Shown: one piece after another, positions 33,073-45,169 of the stretch
Position numbering within the stretch: the stretch's first letter is position 1
How the letters are laid out: each line of letters starts with the position of its first letter
Origin: Actinomyces sp. 432
GTDB lineage: Bacteria; Actinomycetota; Actinomycetes; Actinomycetales; Actinomycetaceae
NCBI RefSeq assembly: GCF_009930875.1
Contig: NZ_CP025249.1
Coordinates: 1,240,001-1,304,000 of the forward strand
Length of the DNA: 64,000 bases
Reading direction: 5' to 3'
The notes under the pieces: generated by a model
Databases searched by the model: none
The model's input: the letters and a program-made list of their open reading frames with translations, nothing else
Told to the model about the DNA's origin: nothing
Program-made: the position numbers and the translations under genes

Positions 33073-34770
33073 ATGACGACCTGGGACGAGCTCTCGGCCC
33101 TCATACGGGACATCGGTGACCCACGCAGCCCGCAGGCGCAGCAGCGCCTGTACGAGCTAGTGGTCGCCGAGCCGCCCGCAGATGAGCCCTCGGGCCGTGC
33201 GGCCGAGGAGGTTGCGGAGTCGCTGTCTGCCATAGACCGCACCTGGCTGGCAGGATTGGGCGAGGATCCTGAGCGGCCCAGCGCTGAGATCGACGCCGCC
33301 ATCGCCGCCTGCCGCTCCGTGCGCAGGAGCGCCGGGCTTTCGGCGCTGCCGCTGCGCTACGCCGAGGTGGAGCTGTGCACATACTTCGGGCAGCGTGATG
33401 ATGCCTTGGAGCACCTGCGGGTGGCACGCCTGTTCTCCTTCGGCACCGTCGACGTCGGCGCCACCCTGGCCACCGCCCGCCTGCACGACGACTACTCCGG
33501 TGTGCTCCGCACGACGACAGCGGTCCCCACCCGCCCCGACGCCGATCCGGCACTGACCGCGCTGGGGCTGGCGGCGAGCCTCCTGCCCTACCTGGCGCAG
33601 CGGCGCCGAGTGGAGGCTGAGGACGCCCTGGCCTCGCTGACGGCGTTGGAGATGACGGAGCCGCTGCGGTTGCGCTTGTTGGGGGATGAGCTGGAGTACC
33701 TGGGGTTGTCCGGCCAGTGGGAGAGGGGCCTGGTCCGCTTACGTCATACCGACACCACCGCCGACGGCACCAGCGCCTGGAGCCTGCTCAATGCCGCCGT
33801 AGGCGTGAGCCTGGTGCTGCGTGAAGCCAACCGTGCCGGATACGGCTCCAACGCCGTCGGCACGCGTCTGCATTGGGACAACCCCTGGGTGGCTCCACCC
33901 CAGGTCACGGGCTGGGAGACGGTCGCCCGCACCTACGACGCCGTCACCGCCTTCGCCCGGTCCCTGGCGGCGCGCTTTGATAGGCGCAATGGAAACAATG
34001 GAGTCTCCTACCGGGTCGAGTCACGCATGGCTGCGGAGGCGGCGAGCCTGGCCGGCCGGTCATACGGCACCGTCACCGGTCCGGCCGTGGACGCACGGCG
34101 GCTGGCAGACCACCGCTCCCTGCTGGCCGAAGTCGACCGCCTGCTGGTGCTTGCCCGCGGCTACGGCCTGGAGGCGGTGCATGAACGGGCCCTGACCACG
34201 GCGGAGACCGTCAGTCGTTCCCTGGCTGAGGTTGTCGACGACTCCCAGTTGGAGACGGTTGTCGACCTGCGCATTGCCTTCGCCCGGCTGCTGCTGGAAC
34301 TCGGAGCAAGCGAAAGGGCTGAGCGTGAGGCCCTGGACACCACTGAGCTGTGCCTGTCGCAGGGATGGGTGGAGCTGGCCTGCGCCTGTCTGGCCACCGC
34401 GGCCCGCAGCGCGGACGCCCGCGAGGATCAGGCGGCGGTGGCCTCGCACTGGGCGCGCGTGGACGAGCTGGTGGGAACCTGGCCGACGGGCCGTATAGGA
34501 GAGCGCATCGGGACTCTCGTAGACGCGGTTGGGCACCCCGAGACCAGCGCCCCGGCCCTGGCCGCACTCGCAGAGAGACTGGCTGCCGGTGCACAGGACG
34601 ACCACGACTGCGCCGCTGCGGCCAGGGAGGCCTGCAAACGCTGCCGCGAGCAGCTTGAGCGCTGCAAGACACCGCCGGCCGGGACTGCCGACCGAATCGA
34701 GGCGGTTGAGGCGGCCATAGCCCCGTACGTTCGTGGTCGGGGCGGCCGCCACCGTGCCGACCCGCAGTGA
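33073..34770 (+). CDS. large alpha-helical protein of unknown function (TPR-like)
   Basis: 565 residues from MTTWDELSALIRDIG; CGGAGTG 7 bases before this ATG decides the start over an upstream in-frame ATG inside the terminator hairpin. The whole chain is Ala/Leu/Glu-rich helix with repeat-like spacing (ALPLRYAEVELCTYFGQRDD, RLRLLGDELEYLGLSGQWER, VDLRIAFARLLLELGASER), so a TPR-type scaffold is plausible. No signal peptide, membrane helix or catalytic motif. It lies between rpsA and coaE, which are neighbours in most actinobacteria. I do not recognise a named family. Confidence 0.7.
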   Translation: MTTWDELSALIRDIGDPRSPQAQQRLYELVVAEPPADEPSGRAAEEVAESLSAIDRTWLAGLGEDPERPSAEIDAAIAACRSVRRSAGLSALPLRYAEVELCTYFGQRDDALEHLRVARLFSFGTVDVGATLATARLHDDYSGVLRTTTAVPTRPDADPALTALGLAASLLPYLAQRRRVEAEDALASLTALEMTEPLRLRLLGDELEYLGLSGQWERGLVRLRHTDTTADGTSAWSLLNAAVGVSLVLREANRAGYGSNAVGTRLHWDNPWVAPPQVTGWETVARTYDAVTAFARSLAARFDRRNGNNGVSYRVESRMAAEAASLAGRSYGTVTGPAVDARRLADHRSLLAEVDRLLVLARGYGLEAVHERALTTAETVSRSLAEVVDDSQLETVVDLRIAFARLLLELGASERAEREALDTTELCLSQGWVELACACLATAARSADAREDQAAVASHWARVDELVGTWPTGRIGERIGTLVDAVGHPETSAPALAALAERLAAGAQDDHDCAAAAREACKRCREQLERCKTPPAGTADRIEAVEAAIAPYVRGRGGRHRADPQ

Positions 34771-34788
34771 ACCGGGCATGATGTGGTT

Positions 34789-35448
34789 ATGAGCACTGCC
34801 GCGTTCCCCGTACCACCACACCAGTCGCGCCGCTCCCGACCCGCCGGGCGCGCCCTGTACGTGGGGCTGACCGGCGGCATCGGCGCAGGCAAGTCCGAGG
34901 TCGCTCGCCTGTTGTCGGCACACGGCGCCCGGGTTGTGTCCGCTGACGCGATTTCCCGGGAAGTGGTCGAGCCCGGCACCGAGGGGCTAGCCGCCGTCGT
35001 GGCCGAATTCGGGCAGCAGCTGCTGACTGCGGACGGCGCCTTGGACCGGCGCGCGCTCGGCCGGCTCGTTTTTGCGGATCCGCTGCGCCGCGCTCGCCTG
35101 GAGGAGATCATCCTGCCGCTCGTGGCCGCCGAGGCCTGGTCACGCCTGGCGGCCGTGCCGGCCGGCCAGGTTGCCGTCTATGACGTGCCCCTGCTGGTGG
35201 AGGGCCAGATGGAGGGCATGTTCGACGTCGTCGTCGTGGTGGAGACGGAGCTGGAGACCAGGTTGGAGCGCCTTGGGCGCCGTGGCCTGGAGCGGGAGCA
35301 GGCCCTGGCACGCATTGCCGCCCAGGCCACCGATGCCGAGCGGCGCGCCGTCGCCGACGTCGTGGTGCCCAACTCCGGTTCCCTGGAGGAACTCGCCGCA
35401 GCCGTCAAGGAGCTGTGGGACAACCGGCTTGCGCCCGCAGCTGACTAG
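34789..35448 (+). CDS. coaE: dephospho-CoA kinase CoaE
   Basis: 219 residues. P-loop YVGLTGGIGAGKSEVARLL near residue 30, then VVSADAISREVVEPGT (catalytic Asp), LDRRALGRLVFADPLRRARLEEI and VYDVPLLVEGQME, all typical. It phosphorylates the 3'-hydroxyl of dephospho-CoA in the last step of CoA synthesis. I prefer ATG 34789 to GTG 34783 because CATGAT (34777-34782) lies 6 bases before it as a leaderless -10 box. uvrB follows 58 bases later. Confidence 0.93.
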   Translation: MSTAAFPVPPHQSRRSRPAGRALYVGLTGGIGAGKSEVARLLSAHGARVVSADAISREVVEPGTEGLAAVVAEFGQQLLTADGALDRRALGRLVFADPLRRARLEEIILPLVAAEAWSRLAAVPAGQVAVYDVPLLVEGQMEGMFDVVVVVETELETRLERLGRRGLEREQALARIAAQATDAERRAVADVVVPNSGSLEELAAAVKELWDNRLAPAAD

Positions 35449-35493
35449 TGGTCCGCAGTGGCCCGTGCCCTCACCGCCCTAACGGGCTCCGCG

Positions 35494-35499
35494 TAGCCT
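35494..35499 (+). promoter_or_regulatory. -10 box of uvrB (leaderless type)
   Basis: TAGCCT ends 7 bases before the ATG of uvrB; no Shine-Dalgarno lies between. Confidence 0.5.
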
Positions 35500-35506
35500 T
35501 GGGGCC

Positions 35507-37603
<2,097 letters not shown>

Positions 37604-37721
37604 GGCGGCTGCGCGGCCACCCTGCCCGGCCGCCCCGAGGCGGAACGCGGCGCCGTCGACGTCGGCAAGCACACACCGTTTCAGGGCGTGCGGGGCTGGC
37701 GGGCCGGGCACCCCACGGCGA

Positions 37722-37907
37722 TAGACTCGGGGCACAAGCCCATACGGAGGGGAGTACTCCCAGCAACGGCGACGTCGTCATCACGGCAGGCCGGACCGGC
37801 ACCGCACCGCGGCAGCCCCGGCTCCCGGCGTCGCAGGCCAGAGGACAGGCGCAACCCATGCGCCCCTGGCGGGAGGAGACCTCCGGTACTAGCGCCGTAC
37901 CGGAGGT
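37722..37907 (+). promoter_or_regulatory. yybP-ykoY (manganese) riboswitch-like leader of terC
   Basis: TAGACT (37722-37727) is a likely -10 box. The leader then has GGGGAGTA (37749-37756), the hallmark of the yybP-ykoY aptamer, soon followed by GTCGTCATCA (37774-37783). At its end ACCTCCGGTAC (37879-37889) pairs perfectly over 11 bp with GTACCGGAGGT (37897-37907) and hides the ribosome site GGAGG of terC. An earlier GGAGG (37872-37876) can pair with the same CCTCC and free it. TerC genes are classic targets of this Mn-sensing switch. Exact aptamer limits need a covariance model. Confidence 0.65.
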
Positions 37908-37914
37908 ACATGTA

Positions 37915-38973
37915 GTGGATGTCCACGCCCTCGGCTGGCTCGCCCTCGCCGCCATCATCATCACCATGATCACGATCGACATCGTCGGTCACGTGCGCAC
38001 CCCGCACGAGCCCTCTCTCAAGGAGGCGGCCCAGTGGTCGATCGGCTATATCGCCATGGCAGTCGTGTTCGGCGGCATCGTGTGGGCGATCTGGGGCAGC
38101 ACCTACGGGCAGGAGTACTTCGCCGGCTACATCACCGAGAAGGCGCTGAGCATCGACAACCTCTTCGTGTTCGTCATCATGATTGCCGCCTTCCGGGTAC
38201 CCCGGAAGTACCAGCAGGAGGTGCTGCTGGCCGGCATCATCATCTCCCTGTTCCTGCGGCTGGCATTCATCCTGGCGGGCGCGGCGCTGATTGAGAACTT
38301 CTCCTGGATCTTCTACCTGTTCGGCGCCTGGCTGCTATGGACCGCCTTGTCCCAGGCCCGGGAGGGCGTGGAGGAGCCCGACGCACACGAGGAAGAGGAG
38401 TACCGGCCCACCGGCTTCGTGCGCATGGTGGCCAAGGTCGTGCCTATGACCGACGGTTTCGTCGGCGGCAAGCTCATCCACCGGCACGCTGGCCGCACCA
38501 TGATCACGCCCATGCTGCTGTGCGTGATCGCCATCGGCACTGCAGACGTCATGTTCGCCGTCGACTCGATCCCGGCGATCTACTCCCTGACCAGTGAGCC
38601 CTACCTGGTATTCGCCGCGAACGCCTTCTCCCTGCTGGGCCTGCGCCAGCTGTACTTCCTGATCGACGGGCTGCTGGACCGGTTGATCTTCCTGCACTAC
38701 GGGCTGGCCGCCATCCTGGCCTTCATCGGCTTCAAGCTGGTCAACCACGCCCTGCACACCAATGAGGTGCCCTTCATCAACGGCGGTGAGCCCTGGGAGG
38801 TCGTGCCCGAGCCTGACATCGGATTCTCGCTCGGCTTCATCGTGGTGGTCATCCTGATCACCGTGGGTGCCTCCGTGCTCGTCTCCCGCCGCCGGGCCGC
38901 GCGGGAAGTAGCGGCAGGTACCGGCGGCACGGGCGCGTCCGAGCGCGCAGTAAAGGCCCGGTCTGGCGCCTGA
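37915..38973 (+). CDS. terC: TerC family membrane protein (probable metal exporter)
   Basis: 352 residues from GTG at 37915, 8 bases after GGAGG; an in-frame ATG at 37858 lies inside the riboswitch and is unlikely. About seven to nine membrane helices. TerC signatures: ITEKALSIDNLFVFVIM near residue 80, with acidic residues inside the helix, and ADVMFAVDSIPAIYSLTSEP near 215. TerC proteins are linked to manganese export and to tellurite resistance. The yybP-ykoY-like leader supports manganese here, and the P-type ATPase that follows may share the task. Confidence 0.9.
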   Translation: MDVHALGWLALAAIIITMITIDIVGHVRTPHEPSLKEAAQWSIGYIAMAVVFGGIVWAIWGSTYGQEYFAGYITEKALSIDNLFVFVIMIAAFRVPRKYQQEVLLAGIIISLFLRLAFILAGAALIENFSWIFYLFGAWLLWTALSQAREGVEEPDAHEEEEYRPTGFVRMVAKVVPMTDGFVGGKLIHRHAGRTMITPMLLCVIAIGTADVMFAVDSIPAIYSLTSEPYLVFAANAFSLLGLRQLYFLIDGLLDRLIFLHYGLAAILAFIGFKLVNHALHTNEVPFINGGEPWEVVPEPDIGFSLGFIVVVILITVGASVLVSRRRAAREVAAGTGGTGASERAVKARSGA

Positions 38974-39033
38974 GCCGCGGACACGCGGAAAGCCTCTCAG
39001 GAAGTTCCGCGCCAGGCAGGACATGCTGACCCC

Positions 39034-41522
39034 GTGAGCACCACCCCCACCACGACCGCGCCCCCGAGGTTCCGGATACGACCGGGTTGACAAGCCAGGA
39101 GGTCGCCCAGCGCGTAGCGGCCGGGCGGACCAACGCCTACCGGGACACCACCTCGCGCTCGGCCACCGCGATCCTGCGCGCCAACGTCTTCACGGTGTTC
39201 AACGCCATCCTGGGCACCGCACTGGTGCTGATCCTGCTGTTCGGCTCCTGGAAGGACGCCCTGTTCGGCTTCGTGCTGCTGCTGAACACGGCCACCGGCA
39301 CCATTGCGGAGGTGCGTGCCAAGCGGGCCCTGGACCGGCTGTCCGTCCTGGACGCGCCCCGTGCGCATGTGCTGCGTGACGGGGTTGAGCAGGACGTGGA
39401 GGTGGCCGCGGTGGTGCTCGACGACGTGCTGCGGCTGCGCAGCGGCGAGCAGGTGCCTGCGGACGCGGTGGTGCTGAGCAGCGACAACCTGGAGGTGGAC
39501 GAGTCCATTCTGACCGGCGAGTCGGACCCGGTGCGCCCCGACGCCGGCGACCGGGTCATGTCCGGCACCACCGTCACCGCCGGCACTGCCCTGGTGCGCA
39601 CCACGGCGGTCGGCGCCGACGCCTACGCCCACCGGCTGGCCCGGGAGGCCCGCCGCTACTCGGTGGTCACCTCCGAACTGCAGGAGGGCACCAACCTGGT
39701 GCTGCGCTGGATCTCCTGGGTGATCGTGCCGGTCGCCCTGCTGCTGTTCTGGTCGCAGCTGCGGCAGAACGGCGGCGTGGCTCACGCACTCACCTCCGGG
39801 CAGTGGCAGGCGGCACTGGTCGCCGGGATCGCGGGTGTGGTCGGCATGGTACCGCAGGGGCTGGTGCTGCTCACCTCGGTCAACTTCGCCACCGCATCCC
39901 TGGCGCTGGCCCGCCGCAACGTGCTGGTGCAGGAGCTGCCCGCCGTCGAGGTGCTGGCCCGTGTGGACACCCTGTGCCTGGACAAGACCGGCACCATCAC
40001 TACCGGAGCAATCCGCCTGGAGGAGGTCACCGCCCCCGACGGCGGCGCCCCGGGCCGGGAGGTGCTGGAGGCGCTGGCGGCCCTCAGCGACGGCGAAGAC
40101 CCCAATGCGACCGCCGTCGCCATCGCCCGCGGCCTGGCCGAGGAGCGGTACCTGGGGAAGCGGGCCGTCGCGGCCGGGGCCCGAGCGGTGGAGGCGGCCG
40201 TGCCCTTCTCCTCACGCCGCAAGTGGTCGGCGCTCCGCTACGACGCCACCACCTGGGTGCTCGGCGCCCCCGAGATCGTGCTCGCCACCGCATCCGGCGC
40301 TGAGGCCGTGGTGGCCCGGGCGCGCGAGCGCGCCGCCGACGGCGCCCGGGTGGTGGCACTGGCGCGTGCGAGCGAGCCCTGCGGTGAGGGCACCGAGGAC
40401 CATTTGCTGCCCGGTGGCCTGGAGGCGGCGGCGCTGGTGGTGCTGGCCGAGGAGATCCGCCCCGACGCCGCCCAGACCCTGGACTACTTCCGCGGGCAGG
40501 GCGTTGAGGTCAAGTTGATCTCCGGGGACAGCCCGGACACGGTTGCCGCCGTGGCCCGCCGGGCGGGCGTGACCGGGCCGGACGGCGGGGAGCCGGTCGC
40601 CGTCGACGCCCGCACTCTGCCGCAGGAGGCAGACCCGGACGGACCGGAGGCCGAGCGGCTGGCCGACGCCCTGGAGGGCGCGAGCGTGCTGGGGCGAGTC
40701 ACCCCCGAGCAGAAGCGCGCCTTCGTGCAGGCACTCAAGTCCCGGGGCCGGGTGGTGGCCATGACCGGCGACGGCGTCAACGACGCCCTCGCCCTGAAGG
40801 ACGCCGACCTGGGCATCGCCATGGGCAACGGGGCGCCCGCCACCAAGGCGGTGGCCCGACTGGTGCTGCTGAAGGGGGAGTTCTCCGCCCTGCCGGGTGT
40901 GGTGGCGCAGGGTCGGCGCGTCATGGCCAACACCGAGCGCATCGCCTCCCTGTTCCTGGCCAAGACCGTCTACGCCTCGCTGATCGCCGTGGTGGTCTCC
41001 CTGACCGCCATCGCCTACCCGTTCCTGCCGCGGCAGCTGACCATCGTGTCGTCCCTGACCATCGGCATCCCCGCCTTCATACTCGCCCTGGCCCCCAACT
41101 CCCGCCGCTACCGGGAGGGCTTCCTGGGGCGGGTGCTGACCCTGGCGGTTCCGGCCGGGCTGGTGGCCGGCAGCGCCACCCTGGCGGCCCGCACCTGGCT
41201 GGTCGCATCCGGGGCGGCGGACGCGCAGGTGACTACCGGCGCCACCCTGGTGCTGGTGTGCGCCGGACTGTGGCTGTTGACGCTGACGGCCCGGCCGCTG
41301 CTGGGCTGGCGGCTTGGACTGGTGGTGGCGATGGCCGGGATCGCGGTGCTGGGCGTGTTCGTGCCCGCCGTGCGCGACTTCTTCCTGCTGGCCTGGCCCG
41401 CGGCGGGCACCTGGTGGGTCGTACTGATCGTCTCCGCCGCCGCGGTGGCGGGCATTGAGGCGGTATACCTGCTGCGCCCGCGCCTGGTCGCATACTTGCA
41501 TGGCCGCGGCCTGGTGAACTGA
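39034..41522 (+). CDS. P-type cation ATPase (CtpE/Ca-ATPase-like), apparent N-terminal frameshift
   Basis: Restored length 829 residues. Actuator motif ILTGESDPV, phosphorylation site LCLDKTGTITTG near residue 312, hinge TGDGVNDALALKDADLG, and a fourth-helix motif VGMVPQGLVLLTSVNFA similar to the PEGL motif of Ca-type pumps and mycobacterial CtpE. About ten membrane helices. As read, the frame opens only from a TTG at 39087; adding one C to the C5 run at 39061-39065 joins the GTG at 39034 to it and gives a normal start (STTPTTTAPPEVPDTTG). Ca or Mn is the likely ion by family and by the terC neighbour 60 bases upstream, but this is inference. Confidence 0.85.
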
Positions 41523-41594
41523 ACCTGCTTAGCCGCGGCGGGCGTGGGCGACGGCTCGGGCCGTAAGGCAGGAAGGCCGGGAGATGAGAGACCG

Positions 41595-41879
41595 TCAGGC
41601 CAGGACGCCGATCACCGGGTTCCACTCGTGGGGGATGCGCTCGGCGATGAAGCCCGCCTGGTTGAAGGGGTCCTCCTCCAGCAGGGCCAGGGCGCCGGCG
41701 GCGTCGTCGGCGCGCACCACGATGAGCGCGTCGTGCGTGCCCACGTAGGGGCCGGCGGCGAGCAGCCGGTCCCGCTCGGCCAGCGCGGCGTTGAAGGCGC
41801 GGTGGGTGGGGCGGAGGGCGGCCATGGCCTCGTCCTGGTCGGTGACGTAGTGGTACTCGACGGCGAAGATCTTGCTCAT
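41595..41879 (-). CDS. YciI-family protein
   Basis: 94 residues. Dimeric alpha/beta barrel small protein with the family pattern: FAVEYHYVTD, RPTHRAFNAALAERDRLLAAGPY (conserved His and Asp-Leu region), DALIVVRADDAAGALALLEEDPF and a C-terminal strand. Possible enzyme role is not defined for the family. Convergent with the upstream P-type ATPase. Upstream of it is the CACGACC palindromic element. Confidence 0.85.
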   Translation of the reverse strand: MSKIFAVEYHYVTDQDEAMAALRPTHRAFNAALAERDRLLAAGPYVGTHDALIVVRADDAAGALALLEEDPFNQAGFIAERIPHEWNPVIGVLA

Positions 41880-41976
41880 GCCGCCAGCCTAAGCCACCGG
41901 GCCGCGGCCGTGGCGGGTGATCCGGTTCCTGTCCGTGCCCGTGGGGGAGACCTGTCGCGGCCGGTCCTCGCAGTTC

Positions 41977-42035
41977 ACGACCTTGGGGTACGTTTCACGA
42001 CCACCCCGGGGTCGTAAAACGTACCCCAAGGTCGT
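41977..42035. repeat. intergenic CACGACC palindromic element, copy 1
   Basis: ACGACCTTGGGGTACGTTT pairs perfectly over 19 bp with its complement; inside, after one mismatch, ACGACC pairs with GGTCGT around ACCCCGG. Written as half-sites, it is CACGACC-N13-CACGACC-N7-GGTCGTA-N13-GGTCGTA, a 20-base period. A diverged second copy is at 54576-54656. It lies in the 402-base gap between the YciI gene and uvrA, which otherwise holds nothing recognised except the uvrA -10 box. Confidence 0.7.
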
Positions 42036-42267
42036 AAAACGTCTTCCCCGCCGCCCAGGAAGGGGCGGGAGTAGCGGCTCTGGAGCCTTGGCGGTGGTGC
42101 CGGGCGCGGGACCGGTGAGACGTGTACGGGCGGCCAGCGGCGCCAGCGGGCCGTCGAGGCCGCGCCGGAGGGGACTATGAGGGTGGCGGCGCCGGCGCCT
42201 GGCAGAAGCGGGTCCAGCGCTTCGCCTCACACAGTCGAACGGGTGTACGAAGGCGGGTCCTTGGCCC

Positions 42268-42273
42268 TACACT
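42268..42273 (+). promoter_or_regulatory. -10 box of uvrA (leaderless type)
   Basis: TACACT ends 8 bases before the GTG at 42282, which supports that start over longer in-frame ones. Confidence 0.45.
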
Positions 42274-42281
42274 CTGACCCC

Positions 42282-45134
42282 GTGAACGACTCCCTCATCA
42301 TCCGTGGCGCCCGCGAGCACAACCTGCAGGGCATCGGCATCGACCTCCCGCGGGACAAGATGATCGTCTTCACCGGCCTGTCCGGCTCGGGCAAGTCCTC
42401 CCTCGCCTTCGACACGATCTTCGCCGAGGGGCAGCGCCGCTATGTGGAGTCGCTGTCCTCCTACGCCCGCCAGTTCCTCGGCCAGATGGACAAGCCCGAC
42501 GTCGACTTCATCGAGGGCCTATCCCCGGCAGTGTCCATCGACCAGAAGTCCACCTCTCGCAACCCCCGCTCCACGGTGGGCACCGTCACCGAGGTCTACG
42601 ACTACCTGCGCCTGCTGTACGCGCGCGCCGGCGTCCAGCACTGCCCCGTCTGCGACGCCGTCATCTCCTCCCAGACCCCCCAGCAGATCGTCGACCACAT
42701 CCGCGAGATGGAGGACGGCACCCGCTTCCAGGTGCTCGCCCCCGTGATCCGCGGCCGCAAGGGCGAGTACACCGAGTTGTTCACCGAGCTGCAGGGCCGC
42801 GGCTTCTCCCGCGTGCGCGTCGACGGCGCCACCCACCGCCTGGGGGAGGTGCCCGCCCTGAACAAGAAGCTCAAGCACAACATCGAGGTGGTCGTCGACC
42901 GGTTGGTGGTACGCGAGGGCATCCGCCAGCGGCTGACCGACTCGGTGGAGACCGCCCTGGGGCTGGCCGACGGCCTGGTCATCATCGACCTGGTGGACCT
43001 GCCCGGGGACGACCCCGGCCGCGAGCACCGCTACTCCGAGAAGCGCGCCTGCCCCAACGAGCACCCGCTCCAGCTGGACGAGATGGAGCCGCGGACCTTC
43101 TCCTTCAACGCCCCCTACGGCGCCTGCCCGGCCTGCACCGGCATCGGCAGCCGACTGGAGGTCGACCCGGAGCTCGTCGTCCCCGACGAGGAACTCACCC
43201 TGGCCGAGGGCGCCGTCGCCCCCTGGGCCAGCCACCAGAAGTACTTCACCCGGCAGCTCAAGGCACTGGGCGAGGAGCTGTCCTTCGACGTCGACACCCC
43301 CTGGCGGGCCCTGCCCGAGCGTGCCAAAGACGCGATCCTGCGCGGCAAGGACTTCGAGATCAAGGTCCGCTACCGCAACCGCTGGGGCCGGGAGCGCATC
43401 TACTCCACCGGCTTCGAGGGCGCCCTCAACTACGTCATGCGCAAGCACGACGAGACCGAGTCCGAATGGTCCAAGGACCGCTACGAGGGGTACATGCGGG
43501 AGATCCCCTGCCCCGTCTGCAATGGCACTCGGCTCAAGCCGGAGGTGCTGGCGGTGCGCGTGGGCGACAAGTCCATCGCCCAGCTGTGCGACCTGTCCAT
43601 CAGCGAGTGCCGCGACTTCCTGGCCGGGCTGGAGCTGACCGGCCAGGCCGCCCAGATCGCCGGCAGCGTCCTGAACGAGATCGCCGCCCGCCTGGGCTTC
43701 CTCGTCGACGTCGGCCTGGACTACCTGAGCCTGTCCCGCGGCGCCGCCACCCTCTCCGGCGGCGAGGCGCAGCGCATCCGCCTGGCCACCCAGATCGGCT
43801 CCGGGCTGGTCGGCGTGCTGTACGTGCTGGACGAGCCCAGCATCGGCCTGCACCAGCGCGACAACACCCGGCTGATCGACACCCTGGAGCGCCTGCGGGA
43901 CCTGGGCAACACCCTGATCGTCGTCGAGCACGACGAGGAGACCATCCGCTCGGCGGACTACGTGGTGGACATCGGCCCCGGGGCGGGGGAGCGGGGCGGC
44001 CAGGTCGTCTACGCCGGCGAGGTCGCCGGCCTGCTTCAGGCCCCCGGCTCCGTCACCGGCGACTACCTGGCGGGCCGCCGCGCCATCGAGGTGCCCGCCA
44101 GTCGCCGCAAGCCCGTCAAGGGGAAGGCGGTCACCGTCGTCGGCGCCCGCGAGAACAACCTCAAGGACGTCACCGTCACCTTCCCGCTGGGCGTGTTCAC
44201 CGCCGTCACCGGCGTGTCCGGCTCCGGGAAGTCCTCCCTGGTCAACTCGATCCTGTACCAGGTGCTCGCCAACCGCCTCAACCACGCCCGCGGCGTGCCC
44301 GGACGCCACAAGACCGTGCGTGGCCTGGACAACCTGGACAAGGTCGTGCACGTGGACCAGTCGCCCATTGGCCGCACGCCGCGCTCCAACCCCGCCACCT
44401 ACACGGGTGTGTGGGACCACATCCGCAAAATCTTCGCGTCCGTGCCCGAGTCGAAGGTGCGCGGTTACGGCCCCGGCCGCTTCTCCTTCAACGTCAAGGG
44501 CGGGCGCTGCGAGGCCTGCAAGGGCGACGGCACCCTCAAGATCGAGATGAACTTCCTGCCGGACGTGTACGTGCCCTGCGAGGTGTGCGGCGGTGCCCGT
44601 TACAACCGGGAGACCCTGGAGATCCGCTACAAGGACGCCACGGTCGCCGACGTCCTGGACATGACTATCAGCCAGGCGGCCGACTTCTTCGCCGCCACCC
44701 CCATCATTGCCCGCCACCTGAACACCCTGGTGGAGGTCGGCCTCGGCTACGTGCGCCTGGGGCAGGCCGCCACCACGCTGTCCGGCGGCGAGGCCCAGCG
44801 CGTCAAGCTCGCCACCGAGCTGCAGCGCCGCTCCACCGGCCGCACCATCTATGTGCTGGACGAGCCCACCACCGGCCTGCACTTCGAGGACATCCGCAAG
44901 CTGTTGGGCGTGTTGCAGGGGCTGGTGGACAAGGGCAACTCCGTGGTGGTGATCGAGCACAACCTGGATGTCATCGCCAACGCCGACTGGATCATCGACA
45001 TGGGCCCGGAGGGCGGCAAGGACGGCGGCACCGTGGTTGCCACCGGCACCCCCGAGCAGGTCGCCGAGGTCGAGGGCTCCTGGACCGGCCACTACCTCAA
45101 GGAGGTCTTGGAGCAGCGGCGGGCGGCGAGCTGA
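42282..45134 (+). CDS. uvrA: excinuclease ABC subunit UvrA
   Basis: 950 residues from GTG at 42282 ([17 protein letters not shown]). Two ABC ATPase modules: Walker [14 protein letters not shown] near residue 35 and [12 protein letters not shown] near 645; signatures [19 protein letters not shown] and [15 protein letters not shown]; Walker [14 protein letters not shown] and [13 protein letters not shown]. Zinc-finger cysteines are at [15 protein letters not shown] and [21 protein letters not shown]. It scans DNA for bulky damage and loads UvrB. Position after uvrB is conserved, here interrupted by terC and the ATPase. Confidence 0.96.
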   Translation: MNDSLIIRGAREHNLQGIGIDLPRDKMIVFTGLSGSGKSSLAFDTIFAEGQRRYVESLSSYARQFLGQMDKPDVDFIEGLSPAVSIDQKSTSRNPRSTVGTVTEVYDYLRLLYARAGVQHCPVCDAVISSQTPQQIVDHIREMEDGTRFQVLAPVIRGRKGEYTELFTELQGRGFSRVRVDGATHRLGEVPALNKKLKHNIEVVVDRLVVREGIRQRLTDSVETALGLADGLVIIDLVDLPGDDPGREHRYSEKRACPNEHPLQLDEMEPRTFSFNAPYGACPACTGIGSRLEVDPELVVPDEELTLAEGAVAPWASHQKYFTRQLKALGEELSFDVDTPWRALPERAKDAILRGKDFEIKVRYRNRWGRERIYSTGFEGALNYVMRKHDETESEWSKDRYEGYMREIPCPVCNGTRLKPEVLAVRVGDKSIAQLCDLSISECRDFLAGLELTGQAAQIAGSVLNEIAARLGFLVDVGLDYLSLSRGAATLSGGEAQRIRLATQIGSGLVGVLYVLDEPSIGLHQRDNTRLIDTLERLRDLGNTLIVVEHDEETIRSADYVVDIGPGAGERGGQVVYAGEVAGLLQAPGSVTGDYLAGRRAIEVPASRRKPVKGKAVTVVGARENNLKDVTVTFPLGVFTAVTGVSGSGKSSLVNSILYQVLANRLNHARGVPGRHKTVRGLDNLDKVVHVDQSPIGRTPRSNPATYTGVWDHIRKIFASVPESKVRGYGPGRFSFNVKGGRCEACKGDGTLKIEMNFLPDVYVPCEVCGGARYNRETLEIRYKDATVADVLDMTISQAADFFAATPIIARHLNTLVEVGLGYVRLGQAATTLSGGEAQRVKLATELQRRSTGRTIYVLDEPTTGLHFEDIRKLLGVLQGLVDKGNSVVVIEHNLDVIANADWIIDMGPEGGKDGGTVVATGTPEQVAEVEGSWTGHYLKEVLEQRRAAS

Positions 45135-45169
45135 CCGGCTCCGACGCCCCGGGCTACGGGCCGGCTCCG

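Noticed and set aside
37858..37914. Longer TerC start at the ATG at 37858
   Set aside because: It would lie inside the riboswitch-like leader; the GTG at 37915 has an ideal GGAGG site.
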